A program made the position numbers and the translations under genes. Positions 1-10,790 of a DNA stretch of 64,000 nt are shown in pieces (positions within the stretch are counted from its first letter, which is position 1; each line of letters begins with the position of its first letter). Location: the NCBI GenBank assembly GCA_018398805.1, contig JAGFBZ010000174.1, forward strand, positions 1 through 64,000, read 5' to 3'. This stretch comes from Hirundichthys speculiger (lineage: Eukaryota > Chordata > Actinopteri > Beloniformes > Exocoetidae). Under the pieces are notes generated by a model. That model saw only the letters and a program-made list of their open reading frames with translations. It ran no database searches and was not told the origin of the DNA.

Positions 1-130
1 TTTCAGGAAGGTCTTGGTGGTCACCACTCCTGTGGGTCAGACATGAGAACATCAGTTATTTTTCTATCCTTTTGTTCAGAGCAGAACCATAAATGCCTGG
101 ATTCTGATAGAAGTGAAGAAGTTTAATTAC
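1..130. other. Window edge, no coding exon identified
   Basis: No exon is assigned here. It follows the last visible exon of the minus-strand recombinase-like pseudogene, whose donor site (GTAATT on the minus strand) lies at about 125-130, so it is probably intron leading to an exon outside the window. Confidence 0.4.
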
Positions 131-824
131 CTTTTCCTTGGCCAGCCCTTGGAGATGGCTCCACCACTGCCAGGTGTCGCCTCTTCTGCCTCTGGACAAG
201 CTTCATGAGGCTGGCGTTGTTCTCTACGTCCTCCTTCTCTGGTGGACACCACTTGGTGAGAACTCCGTCAGCTGAAGGGCAGTTGGAGAACCACTGCTCC
301 TTCCTGATGGTGGCCTCGATGCCTTCAAGCGTCGGGGGTGTCTGGACCACTTTGCTGCCAAACAGATGAAATATAGATTGAATGAGATGAAAAAACTTTG
401 AAAGAGTTCAGTTTAATGATCATTACAAACACATATGACTTTACTGCACTTACTCAGAAGATGCTGCTCCCTCATCTTGTACTGCAGGGCTCTCCACCTG
501 TCATAGAAAACCCTGTCAGCACCGAAGCCAGCTGATGTTCGTTGCACCTTGCAGGGAGGGTTTCCATCCAGAGTGACTGGAAACAGCTTCTGAAATTCTT
601 CGAAGTTGTCTACGTCACTCTCTCTCCCTCGCTTGGTCCCTGACCACAGCTGGTGGTCGGACAGTCATCAGAACTGCAGAAAGACACAGGGGTATTTGTA
701 TTGTGGCGCTAGTGGTGGAATTCTTGGACCGGTGCAGGACGGACAGAAGGGCACCACCAGGATTTAAAACCTGGACATGAAGCAGCTAGATGGGAAGAGA
801 CTGGACACATTTCTCTGTATTTAC

Positions 825-1025
825 CTTTTTATGTAAGGAGCTGGACCAGGTTGGCCGTCTCGACTTCCCGCTGGCTCACGCATACGATAGTGGTCGTTAG
901 CCACCTTATCAGTGTGAGCGAGGTAGTAGGCCAAACTCGTCTTCTGCTACTCACTGAACGTGCTGCTGGCCTGGGTCTCCACAGCACGCCGGATCTGCTG
1001 GCTCATGACGTTAGGCAGTTTGTAA
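825..1025 (-). pseudogene. C-terminal catalytic exon (RRAVETQA ... HYRMR)
   Basis: After a CATTCCAG acceptor the minus strand reads YKLPNVMSQQIRRAVETQAS, then STFSE, a TAG, then QKTSLAYYLAHTDKVANDHY. Arg, His and Tyr have the spacing expected of box II and the nucleophile. A frame change then exposes REVETANLVQLL before a GTAAAT donor at 819-824. Confidence 0.5.
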
Positions 1026-1555
1026 CTGGAATGAGAGAAATTGATGTCAGTTCATCTCCTAAACTTGGTCCAACTTAGTGGAAAAGATGCATTTAGATCA
1101 GTAAACTCACTGTTCATGGAGACGCCGGAGGTCGTTGGTGGCCAGAAAGAGGTGCTCCTCAGCCCCGTTGTCCTCCTGGAGGTGCTGCTCCTGGATACAG
1201 TCAGGCCTGACCATTAGGTAGTATTGATCGAGCGGTGAAGAAAGAGGAAAAAAAAAGGAATTAATGTAAAATAGATGAAGAAATGAATGATTAAGTGTTT
1301 ACTGACATGGATCCTGGTCCACATTTATCAACAGTCATGTTACTTACAGCAGCTTCCTCCTGGCTCAGGGCAAAATGGTGCCACCTGCCTGTTGGCCGTC
1401 TTGTGGACCTTCACAGCCACAACCACGCGTCCGTTGTGGATCTGCTTGGCTATCCACTCATTCACCTGAGGAAATACAAATACACGTTAATGGTCTGAAT
1501 AAAGTTACTTGACTTTTCTGAAGGTGACCACTGCAGGAGCTGGAAAAGGACTTAC

Positions 1556-1763
1556 TGTCAGTCCCTCCACTGCTCCAGGCCTCTGGAAGTGGCCGAGGAG
1601 AAGGATGGCCTCGCAGTAATAACGATAGCACGTCTTCTCCTCCTCAGACACAGGGTCCTTGTTGAGAAGACGGCCATAGATGTCCAGGACATCCTTCTTC
1701 CCAGCATGCAGCACTTTCTGGCACTCCTGGACAGTTTTCCCCTGCCCAAGAAAGTACTCATGT
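1556..1763 (-). pseudogene. Catalytic box I exon of the recombinase-like pseudogene
   Basis: An ATATTTCAG acceptor and GTAAGT donor flank one open frame on the minus strand: HEYFLGQGKTVQECQKVLHA, then KDVLDIYGRLLNK, then YRYYCEAILLLGHFQRPGAV, then EGLT. The RPG..EGLT stretch is a plausible equivalent of the box I Arg region (usually T-G-x-R-xx-E-xxx-L) of tyrosine recombinases. Confidence 0.55.
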
Positions 1764-1831
1764 CTGAAATATTTCTCTGACTACTAGAACAGCACACAGA
1801 AAAGGACGGTTTTGGAAAAATGAAAGCTCAC

Positions 1832-1991
1832 CTTTTGCTGCAGAGGTCCTTGCTGTAGTTCTTCGACATGGCTTCCTCAGGATGGCGAGGAAGTCCATGA
1901 AGTGGACACAGCGGTGGAGCAGTGCAGGGTCCCGAGCACCGTGGTGCAGCTTGATGTAAAGGATGAATTTCATCAAGCTTTTCACATAATT
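1832..1991 (-). pseudogene. Core-binding-like exon, 3' piece after the LINE
   Basis: The minus strand reads YVKSLMKFILYIKLHHGARD and RCVHFMDFLAILRK. A one-base frame change then gives AMSKNYSKDLCSK up to a GTGAGC donor at 1831. The abrupt start beside the LINE tail marks the insertion point. Confidence 0.55.
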
Positions 1992-4900
1992 AATTCAATA
2001 CAATACACCACAGGGGCAGCCAAAGTACATAAAACAAATTGTTAAAACATAAAAGTTAAAGGAATAAATAAAGAAGTCAGAAAAGTCAAGCAAATATAAA
2101 ACACTTAAAAACAGAAAACAGACACAGATGTGTTTTAGATTACGAAGTGTTAAAAGCCAAGGAAAATAAATATGTTTTTAAAAGAGATTTAAAAACCAGA
2201 AGTGAGGAAGCCTGTCTAACGTTCAGAGGCAACTCGTTCCAAAGCTTTGGAGCCGCAGCAGCAAATGATCTGTCTCCTCTGAGCTTCAGCCTTGTTTTAG
2301 GGACTGTCAGCAACAGCTGATCGGCTGATCTTAGGGATCGAGGTGGGCAGTAAGGCTGAAGCAGACTGGAGAGATATGGAGGAGCAAGGTTGTTAAGGCA
2401 TTTAAAAACAAATAGCAGAAGCTTAAAATTGATTCTGTAGTGCACAGGGAGCCAGTGTAGGGAAGCCAGAATGGGAGTGATGTGCTCACGCCTACGGGTC
2501 TGGGTTAGCAGGCGTGCAGCAGAGTTCTGCACAAGCTGCAGACGGCCAAGAGAAGCCTGGCTTATTCCTATGTACAAGGAATTACAATAATCAAGACGAG
2601 TCGTGTTAAAAGCATGGAATAATTTCTCGAGGTCAGGTCTTGATAAAATAGGTTTCACCTTTACTATCTGACGTAGTTGATAAAAACTTTTTTGTACAAC
2701 ACTGCTGATCTGTTTTTCAAATTTTAAAATCAGAATCAAACTTAATCCCCAGATTTGTGACACAGTCCTTGAGATAAAGTGAAAGAGGGCCAAGGTCAGC
2801 ACTGGGGGGAGCAGCAGCTTGGTCCGAACAATATTACTTCGGTCTTGTCCTCATTTAGACTTAAGAAATTAAATGAAAGCCATGCTTTAATGTCGTTAAG
2901 ACAGTCTGAGTGGCTGGACGGAGTCCGCATTGTCTTGAGACAATAGAACGTAGATCTGGCAATCATCAGCATAAAAATGAAATTAGATATTGTGTTTCCT
3001 AAAAACAGAACCGAGGGAGAGAAGGTATAGTGCAAATAAAAGAGGGCCAAGGATTGAACCTTGGGGTTCCCCATATGGAAGAGGAGCTGTTGAGGACACA
3101 ATGTTTTCCAGTTTAACACAGAAGCTTCTGTCAGTCAGGTACGATCGGAACCAGTCGAGGGCGACGCCCTTAATACCCACGAAATGCTCAAGACGAGAGA
3201 TTAAAATGTTGTGGTCAACAGTGTCAAAAGCAGCAGACAAATCTAAAACACAAGGACAACAAACTTCCCAGAGTCTGTCGACAAGAGTATATCATTTGAC
3301 ACCTTCAAAAGTGCTGACTCTGTGCTATGGAGGGCTTTGAACCTAGACTGGAACAGCTCAGTGATACAATTGTCCTCTAAAAAGGGCAACAACTGGTTGT
3401 AGACAACTTTCTCTAAAACCTTGGAAATATATGGAAGATTAGAGAGAGGTCTGAAGTTGGAACAGAGGGAGGGGTCGAGGCCTGTTTTTGAGTAGGGGCC
3501 GTACTACTGCATGTTTAAAAAACGCAGGTACTGTACCAGAGCAGAGACTACTGTTGACAATCTCAAGGACACTTGGTCCAATAGTAGCAAGTACCTCTTT
3601 GAATAAACGAGGGGGGATGGCATCTGCAGGGGAACCAGAGGGCTTCATGTGACTAACAGTGTCATTCAAAATAGAGAGGGACACCGGCTCAAACTGGACA
3701 AATACAGATGTACAGGGCAGGGGAATCGAAGGGTCATAGGAAGACTGAGGAATACAGGCTCTTGTTGACACAATTTTCTCAGAGAAAAAGCGGAGGAATT
3801 TTTCACAGGTTTCAGAGGAGGCATCAAAACCAATAGACTTGGGAACATCAAGGACAGTATTTATGGTTTTGAACAGAGCACGGGGGTTGTTACAATTAGA
3901 AGCAATTAATTCTGAGAGATATTTATTCTTCTCAGCTTTTACGGTCTTCTGGTAGCACAGCAGACTCTTTAAAAATGCCATAATAAACATGCAGCCTGTC
4001 CTTTTTCCACCTGTGCTCCGCTCTCCTGCACTCTCACCTGGCAGCACGAGTGACGTCATTCAGCCAGGGCTCAGGTGCAGGTTTGGTGCGCCGGCTCTTC
4101 AAGGGAGCGATGGTGTCAAGTGTTTGTAGACAGAGTGAAACCTTGTTGCCAGCTCCTCAGTATTCAAATGCATAGAGGCTTTAGAATTACCCTCGCAGAG
4201 ACCACTAAAAGTAGAGGAGAACTGTGCTGGAGAGGAGGAGTTGAGCATGCGACGGCGTTGAGGGGGAGCGCACAGTTTAACCGGACGCTGAGTGGGGATA
4301 TCAAACAAGATTGGCATGTGATCCGAGAAAACAGCATCACAAATGTCCAAATTGGAAACACACAGACCGTACGAGAGCACTAAGTCAAGTGTGTGTCCGA
4401 GTTCATGAGTGGGACGAGACACATACTACACAAAGTTAAGAGAGTCAATAACATTTAAAAAGTTCCTGGAGATCGGCTCAACTGGGCAACAAGTGTGAAT
4501 ATTAAAATCACCAATAATAAGGACACGATCATATTTAGGCAGAATTTCAGCCAGAAATTCAGAAAAGTCACTTATAAAGTTCTTATTGTACTTGGGTGGT
4601 CGATAGATGACAGCGCACAAGACAACATGAGAGCGGCCCAGTTCAAATAAGCAGAGTTCAAAGCTTGTGAAGGGGGACTGCAGGGAAATCTGCCGACATT
4701 TAAAGACATTTTTAAAAACAACTGCTATTCCTCCTCCTTTTCGACCTGACGCCCGCGGGGAATTAAAATAGCAGTAATCCGGTGGTGAGAGTTCAGTAAG
4801 ACAGGCCGAATCACCAGTACCCAGCCACGTCTCCGTTACACAGAGAAGGTCCAGTCCACGGGACATGAAGAAATCCCTCAGAATATGGGTTTATTTGCCA

Positions 4901-6117
4901 GTGATCTTGCGTTGACAAGACCGAACCTGGCAGGGACCGGCATATCCGAGGCATCAGCTGTTCGCGGAGCTCGGTGCAGGGCCGTAGATGACGGGGATTC
5001 ACCCCACGCCTGCGGGGCCGTGATGTGATGTGGCGCTGAAGAACGATGGTTTCGATGGAGGAGGTGGCAGTGGTGGTGGCAGTGGTGGCTGGGGCTTGTA
5101 GGGGGAGCCGGTGTGGAAGACTGGGCTGTGAGTGGTTGGTGATGTGGGCGTAGATGAAGAAGAGTCCAGAGAGGGGGTGTGCCAGGTAAACAGTCAGTCG
5201 TGTGGAGCATTTTGGACAGCGTGTTGAATGTTTGCCATAAGCATATGGCTGCCAAGCCTGTTGGGATGGACACCGTCAGCTCTGTAGAACGAGGGACGGT
5301 TCCAAAATAGGTTAAAATTGTCAATAAAAGCAAAGTTAAAAGCTTTACAGGTGGACTGTAACCAGGTGTTGAGGGAGAGGAGTCTGCTAAAACGCCCTGC
5401 TCCGTGGGTGTGGATTGGCAGAGGACCGCTGAAAAAGACTCTTTTTCCAATGTCTTTTAAAAATTTAAAAAGGGCCCTGAAGTCATTTTTAATCAGCTCC
5501 GACTGCTGTCGAGAGGAATCCACGCATCCCACATGAACCACGACCCGAGTTATGGAGGATGGGGACAAGTGGAGAAGTTCAGGAAGTTTATTTAAGATGG
5601 TCGGGACTGTCGCTCCAGGGAGGCAGTGTGTGGTGGCGTTGAAAAACCGGACTTTCCTCGTTATAGAATCTCCCACTATGAGAGTGGTTGGAGAGAAGAG
5701 GGGGCGAGGGGATGAAGAAGAGGAAGAGAGCTGTGGAGAAGAGTTTGCGTTGGCAACCCTGTCCACACGCGCTGGATGGACAGCTGCGGACAGATGGGAA
5801 GCCAGTGCCGGGGGAGGAGTTGGAGGGGTATCGGCAGCGGCTGAGGGCCGAGGGCGGCACGAACCACCGGGGTGAATCGCCCTGCGGGCCGCTTCCTTTA
5901 CAATCCTGTGCCAGGAGGAGACAGAGGTGGAGGAAGTTGAGGGCCTGGAGAGGGAGAAAGACTTCGTCCGCTGTCCCACAGAGGACCGGGTAGCCACCCT
6001 GTCAGCACTCGCCACGGGCGGAGTGACAGCAGCTGCCGTGGGCACAGCAGGAGTGATGACAGACAGAGGCCCGAAGTGGTTTGAGAGCTCCAGGCATGAC
6101 TTTGATCCGGGAGGATC
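1992..6117 (-). mobile_element. L2/CR1-like LINE with esterase ORF1, 5' truncated
   Basis: The minus strand shows an SGNH-esterase-like ORF1 (6045-5194, IVGDSITR near residue 120 and DGVHPN near residue 258), then an endonuclease (NARSLANK, TETWL, GDFNIH, SDHMPI) and reverse transcriptase (PADAIPPRLFKEV, LDLSAAFDTVDH, PQGSILGPLLF, YADD) ending at 2140 with a typical C-terminus (HWLPVHYRINFK to WNELP). Frame changes near 4870, 4425, 3440, 3240 and 2800 show it is dead. ORF1 is open almost to the 5' edge, so the 5' UTR is lost. It lies inside an exon of the recombinase-like pseudogene. Esterase-bearing ORF1 is known in CR1/L2 clade elements; the exact clade is inferred. Confidence 0.8.
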
Positions 6118-6253
6118 AGGTGGCAGCAGCCTGCCCCACCCTCTTCAATGCTGCAAAGTAGTCCACCACTGGTGCCGTGCTCTGGAGGAACTACAGCGTG
6201 ACCTGGTCCCCTGTCGGCTGGACGTAACGGAGGATCCGGGACACGTTGTCGAC
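6118..6253 (-). pseudogene. Core-binding-like exon, 5' piece, cut by LINE insertion
   Basis: After a TTCACAG acceptor the minus strand reads VDNVSRILRYVQPTGDQ, an in-frame TAG after VTL, then FLQSTAPVVDYFAALKRVG and QAAAT. Coding similarity stops at about 6118, where the LINE begins. It resumes at about 1991 with NYVKSLMKFILYIKLHH. Confidence 0.55.
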
Positions 6254-6600
6254 CTGTGAAGGGACAGAAAGAAGAGGAAATCAGGCTGCAGTCAGGGACA
6301 CAGTGAAGCTTCCAATAATGTGGAACTGAAGATGCAGACAGAGCAGCTGAGACCAGTCTGGCCACCCAGTAAGAAAAGAAATCAGAATTAAACACCTACC
6401 TCCTGCTGGCAGTTGGGGACCTGGAGCACAGACACCAGATGGGTTTTGAACCCCACCAGCTCAACAGCCTCAGGAGGGAACTTGGCGTACAGGTTCTACT
6501 CCTGCGTCCTGACTCTCACTGAGGAGGAGAAGTTCAGGCTCGGCCTGAGAAAGCACAGAGACATTTAAGTGAAACAGAAATCCCACATCTCAACTGATTC

Positions 6601-6602
<2 letters not shown>

Positions 6603-6652
<50 letters not shown>
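6603..6652. repeat. (GT)n microsatellite
   Basis: About 25 uninterrupted GT dinucleotides within an intron of the recombinase-like pseudogene. Confidence 0.95.
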
Positions 6653-6655
<3 letters not shown>

Positions 6656-6670
6656 AGTAAAGGGACTCAC

Positions 6671-6990
6671 TGTTGCCAGGTGGGGTCACTGGAGCTGCTG
6701 CCCTCGTCCTCTTCTTCTTCTTGGACAGGCTCCCCTGTGGGACGGGCTGGGCCCGCGGAGGAGGTGGAAGGCTCCCCTGTGGGACGGGCTGGGCCCGCGG
6801 AGGAGGTGGAAGGCTCCTCTGTGGTGGAAGTTCCGGCCTCAATCACCTCCACGTCAGCATCCAGGGGCGCGTTGAGGACGAAGAAGCCTCGGCTCTTCAT
6901 CTCCTTTAAGAGGGCCATCCTGGAAGGACCCTCTGGGACCAGTTGGGCGTAGTCCCACACCCTCCCCTCATGGGTCCAGGACCTGGTGGA
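6671..6990 (-). pseudogene. VWDYAQL exon with acidic/Ser-rich tail and 42-bp duplication
   Basis: The minus strand reads EGRVWDYAQLVPEGPSRMAL, then SRGFFVLNAP, then an acidic Ser/Pro-rich tail to a GTGAGT donor at 6670. A 42-bp direct repeat (about 6727-6768 and 6769-6810) doubles a STSSAGPARPTGEP peptide. The long open frame here contrasts with the broken exons around it. Confidence 0.5.
6727..6810. repeat. 42-bp direct duplication
   Basis: Two adjacent, essentially identical 42-bp copies beginning GCTCCCCTGTGGGACGGGCT. The length is a multiple of three, so the pseudogene frame is kept. Confidence 0.85.
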
Positions 6991-7090
6991 CTACCTTCAA
7001 TTAAAACTTTATTTATTCTTCACAAAGTAAAATCAAGCTAAAAACTAAGTCAGTAAAAAAAAATGACGGACGGACGGACGGACGTCTCAC

Positions 7091-7197
7091 CTTAGCTCGC
7101 TCCAGCTCCTCGGGTCTTCATGCAGACCCTGGAGAGGTGAGTAGACAAAGTCTGGGTGGCCTTGTGGCACTGCAGGCAGTACAGCCAGCGACGATCC
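7091..7197 (-). pseudogene. Zinc-finger-like exon of the recombinase-like pseudogene
   Basis: Bounded by TTTGTTTCAG and GTGAGA on the minus strand. The frame entering from the previous exon reads RRWLYCLQCHKATQTL, then HLSRVCMK, a C2H2-like spacing, and then hits TAA just before the donor. A different frame gives a plausible ELERAK-type exit, so a small indel is likely. Confidence 0.5.
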
Positions 7198-7416
7198 CTG
7201 AAACAAAAAGATCAAATACATTGTTAAAGGACAAATCATTAAAATGTTTTCAAAATCTGACCTTCCTGGAAGAAACACTGCCTCATAATATGTATCTTAA
7301 CCATAAAGCCTTAAAGCACAGAAAACTGCACTGCTGCTAAATAGTTGTGACTAAAAACACTTCTCACTATATAATCTTAAAGATAACAGCAGAGGAAAAA
7401 CCTGGGTATAACTTAC

Positions 7417-7493
7417 TTGTTCTCTTGAGCCATGGCAAAAGTAGTGATGTTTGAGAAATGCTGAAACAATTTCACAAACTGATCTGTCGTATT
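7417..7493 (-). pseudogene. Most 5' visible exon of the recombinase-like pseudogene
   Basis: A 77-nt exon between a TTTTTACAG acceptor and a GTAAGT donor on the minus strand. It reads from NTTDQFVKLFQHF to AMAQENK across the junction. Upstream exons are not seen because a LINE begins 67 bp away. Confidence 0.5.
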
Positions 7494-7559
7494 CTGTAAA
7501 AAGAGAGCAAGGCAGGAACAACAGCTCTCAATAACTCCAACAGCACTGTGTGAGGTATT

Positions 7560-10112
7560 TTTTATTTAACCTTTATTGTACCAGGGAAGTCCTTTGAGAA
7601 CAAGTCTCTTTTTCGAAGGAGCCCTGGCCAAGAAAGCCGCCATAAAAATTGCACATAAAACAGATAAAATACAATCAACATAAAAAATAAATAGATAAAA
7701 CAGTACATTGACTCAACCAACAAGGATTAAATTAAGCAAGTACATGTCAGACCTAGCCTACCTTAAAAGCAGGAACAGGTTCCAGTTGTTCTTGCCTCCA
7801 GACCCTTCACTAGCCCCTTAAATTGCCCAAAGGAGATCAGGTTCTCTAACTTCAGGTCACTCTGCAGCAAGTTCCAGGCCGAGGGGGCTGAGATTCTGAA
7901 TGCTTCCTTCCCCAGCTCTGTACGAGCCCGAGGCACATTCAGCTGGAGACTAACATTAGACCGCAGTGAGCGAGTGCTGGACTTGAAGGACATAAACCTA
8001 CATAGATATGGGGGCAACATCCCAATGATAGATTTATAAATAAATAAGCGCCAGCGGGTTAGCCTGCGCTGAGCTAAGGAAGGCCATTGGACAAGATTAT
8101 AAAGGGTGCAGTGATGTGTGTGAGGTTTGCACCCTGTGATGAATCTCAGCACACTATGATAAGCGGAATCTAGTAGGTGCAGATATTTGGTAGGGGCGTG
8201 CATGTATAAAAAATCACCGTAATCAATAAGGGGAAGGAAAGTAGCCTCAACCAGCTTCTTCCTTGTTGCAGGAGAGAAGCACATCTTGTTCCTAAAGTAA
8301 AACCCTAGCTTTAGCCTAAGTTTCTTAACTAGATTTTGAATATGTACCTTAAAAGTCAAGTGGTCATCAAGTACAAACCCCAAATACTTGTACTCAGACA
8401 CACACTCTATCGGGCTTCCCTGTAGGGTGACAATATTAGGAAAACTAGCAGCAGAGTTCCTAGAATGTGAGAACAGGACCATCTTGGTTTTAGTTGCATT
8501 CAATACAAGTTTCAACTCTGAAAGGCGAAACTGTACAGTATTAAAAGCAGCCTGCAGGTACTCAAAAGTCTGTTTAATGGTGTCACCAAAACTGTAAATC
8601 ACTGTATCAGCGTAAAGATGGAATTGTGCATTGGGGACATTTGAACCCAGATCATTTAAATAGATGGTAAATAAAAGTGGGCCCAGCACAGAGCCTTGTG
8701 GGGACCCCTGAACCAACAATGAGTAGACTAGAGGAGACACCATCAAAGGTGACACACTGAGTCCTGTCTGACAGGTAATTTTCAAACCAACCAGCCGCCC
8801 TCTCCGAAACACCAATATTGAGCAGCCTCTGTTTTAAAATACAATGGTTCACCGTATCGAATGCTTTGGAGATATCGATAAAAAGAGCTCCACATGTCTT
8901 TTTGCTGTCCTGTGCCTCAATGATGTCATTAACAACCTTCAGTGAAGCTGTGATGGTACTATGTTCCTTTCGGAAACCAGACTGATACTCTGAGAGAATA
9001 TTGTTTGTACTCAGAAAATCTTTCAGTTGTTCACTTACTAATCGTTCTAGGACCTTGGATAGCACAGACAAGTTGGAAATAGGCCTGTAGTTGTTTAGCA
9101 AGGTAGGATCCCCACCCTTTAGTAAGGGGAGGACATGGGCAGATTTCCAGATAGATGGCATGACATTCTGAACCAGAGACAGATTAAAATTACACATGAG
9201 CGGCTTGGCAATAAAATCTGCAGCATTTTTTAAGAAATAAGGCTCTAAACCATCTGGGCCAGCAGGCTTATTAATGTCTAGAGAAACAAGGAGCTCTATG
9301 TACATCATTGATAGAAAATGGGGCAAAAGAGAAAGGCTGGCCAGCAAAACCATTGGCATCAGGAGGGAAGGTTTTGGGAGGCATAGATTGGTCAAACAGG
9401 GAACCAGAGGCAACACAGTGTTCATTAAAGCAATCTAGCATAGCTGATCTGTCCGAGATAGGAATGTTGTCCCTAATGATACAGGGAGGCAGTTCAATTT
9501 GAGATTTAGTGGTAATAGACTTCCAAAAAGTCCGGGGGTTATTCAGATGTTCTGAAGTAGCCGTCAGATAGTAGTCAGACTTGGCATGTCGGACAGCTGC
9601 TGTGAACTGATTTCGTAGCCGTCTAAAATGAAGCCTGTCAGCCTCCACCTCTGATTTCCTAGCCTTTGCCCAAGCCATGTTTCTCTCATGAAGAAGTTTG
9701 CTGAGCTCAGGCGAGAACCAAGGGTTATCTCGCCCCTTGACTCTAAACTTGCGAATAGGAGCATGTTTATTAAAAGTTGCAAAAAAACATTGTGAAAATA
9801 TTTCCAAGCTATTTCAACCTCATCAATAAGTGCAATTCTGTCCCAATCGAAATGAAATAAATCATGTGTAAAGCCTTGTAAGGAAAAACGTTTCATGTCA
9901 CGTTTTTCAATAAAACGAGGCTTGGATTTGGGAATTTTGGCATTTCTCACTGCAGCAACCACACAATGGTCACTAATGTCATTTGCAAACACACCAGTTT
10001 TAGAATATTTGTGGGGGGCATTTGTCAATACCAAATCAATTAGAGTAGATTTCTCTGGGTGTTTTGTGTTTGGGCGAGTAGGAGACCCAATTATTTGGGT
10101 AAGATTAAGTTC
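7560..10112 (-). mobile_element. Second LINE (CR1/L2/Jockey-type), 5' truncated, dead RT
   Basis: The minus strand begins in the endonuclease C-terminus (SPTRPNTKHP, LIDLVLTNAP, DISDHCVV), passes a linker (NPWFSPELSKLLHERNMAWA) and enters the RT (NKPAGPDGLEPYFLKN, NNYRPISNLSVLSKV, FIDISKAFDTVNH, QGSPQGSVLGPLLF). The catalytic box reads HLYADTVIY, where related elements have YADDT, so one aspartate codon is missing. The RT C-terminus ends near 7763 and a 3' UTR runs to about 7560. Frame breaks lie near 9290 and 8700. The sequence differs from the 2-6 kb LINE, so it is a separate family. Confidence 0.78.
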
Positions 10113-10375
10113 ACTTCAAGGATCTTTTAAACTATCTTCAGAGGCTATATCAGCTCCTGAAGCTCCACCTAGCCCATCAACCTAAAACGACTTCAGCTGT
10201 CATTTTTTAAAGACAAAAGGACAGGCCTGCAACCATCCCCCACACTTTCACATCTTCACATTTGCCTCTCCTCACTGTGCTCTGAAATCTAAAAAATAAA
10301 ACAAAAATTATGGTGAGGATTGAAACTCATAAGTTGAAAATATTTCTAAGTGTCATGACACTGAAATTTGTTTTG
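10113..10375. other. No gene seen
   Basis: A short non-coding spacer between two oppositely oriented LINE pieces. No open frame with recognisable motifs. Confidence 0.4.
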
Positions 10376-10790
10376 TTTTGTTTGCAGACGATACAAATAT
10401 TTTCTGTTCTGGGGAGAGTCTGCTGCAGATTTTGAGCATGATTACAACAGAAATACACAAACTAAAACTGGGGTTTGATAGAAACAAACTATCACTAAAT
10501 CTGAGCAAAACTAAGATTATGTTGTTTGAAAGACATAAAACAGAATCTCATGTAGATCTAATAACAGATAATACACAAATAGAAAAAGTAAACTAAATTA
10601 AATTTCTTGGTGTAGTCCTGGACCACAAAATCTGCTGGAGACCACACGTAAAGCTGGCAAAGTGCTCTGCAATTCTGGAGAAAATAAGACACATTCTGGA
10701 TCATAAATCAATACATACTCTATACTGTTAACTGTTCTTACCACATGTATCTTACTGCGTAGAGGTCTGGGGAAATGAATGAAATGAAAT
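10376..10790 (+). mobile_element. Non-LTR reverse transcriptase fragment
   Basis: The plus strand reads FADDTNIFCSGESLLQIL, then DRNKLSLNLSKTKIMLFERH, a stop, then IKFLGVVLDHKICWRPHVKL and LPHVSYCVEVWGN. This is the YADD-to-thumb region of a LINE reverse transcriptase. Both ends and the remaining domains are missing. Confidence 0.7.

Larger units (their letters stand above)
131..7493 (-). pseudogene. Tyrosine-recombinase/integrase-like multi-exon gene, decayed
   Basis: Minus-strand exons with good GT-AG borders can be read at about 7417-7493, 7091-7197, 6671-6990, 6400-6544, 6118-6253 joined to 1832-1991, 1556-1763, 1348-1465, 1111-1225, 825-1025, 454-673 and 131-354. In order they give a C2H2-like segment (CLQCH then HLSRVC), a VWDYAQLVP segment, a core-binding-like segment (VDNVSRILRYV, YVKSLMKFILY), and then catalytic-domain features: FQRPGAVEGLT (box I Arg), VHKTANRQVA (beta-hairpin Lys), QQIRRAVETQA (box II Arg) and LAHTDKVANDHY (His and Tyr). 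This order fits a tyrosine recombinase. In-frame TAG codons follow TQE, VTL and FSE. Frameshifts occur near FLAILRK, after NRQVA and after HYRMR, and a LINE splits one exon. It could be a Crypton-type element or an unnamed fish gene family. The fold call is inference and the pseudogene state is seen directly. Confidence 0.6.

Noticed and set aside
5552..5993. Plus-strand ORFs in the 5.5-6.0 kb area
   Set aside because: Antisense shadows of the LINE esterase ORF1.
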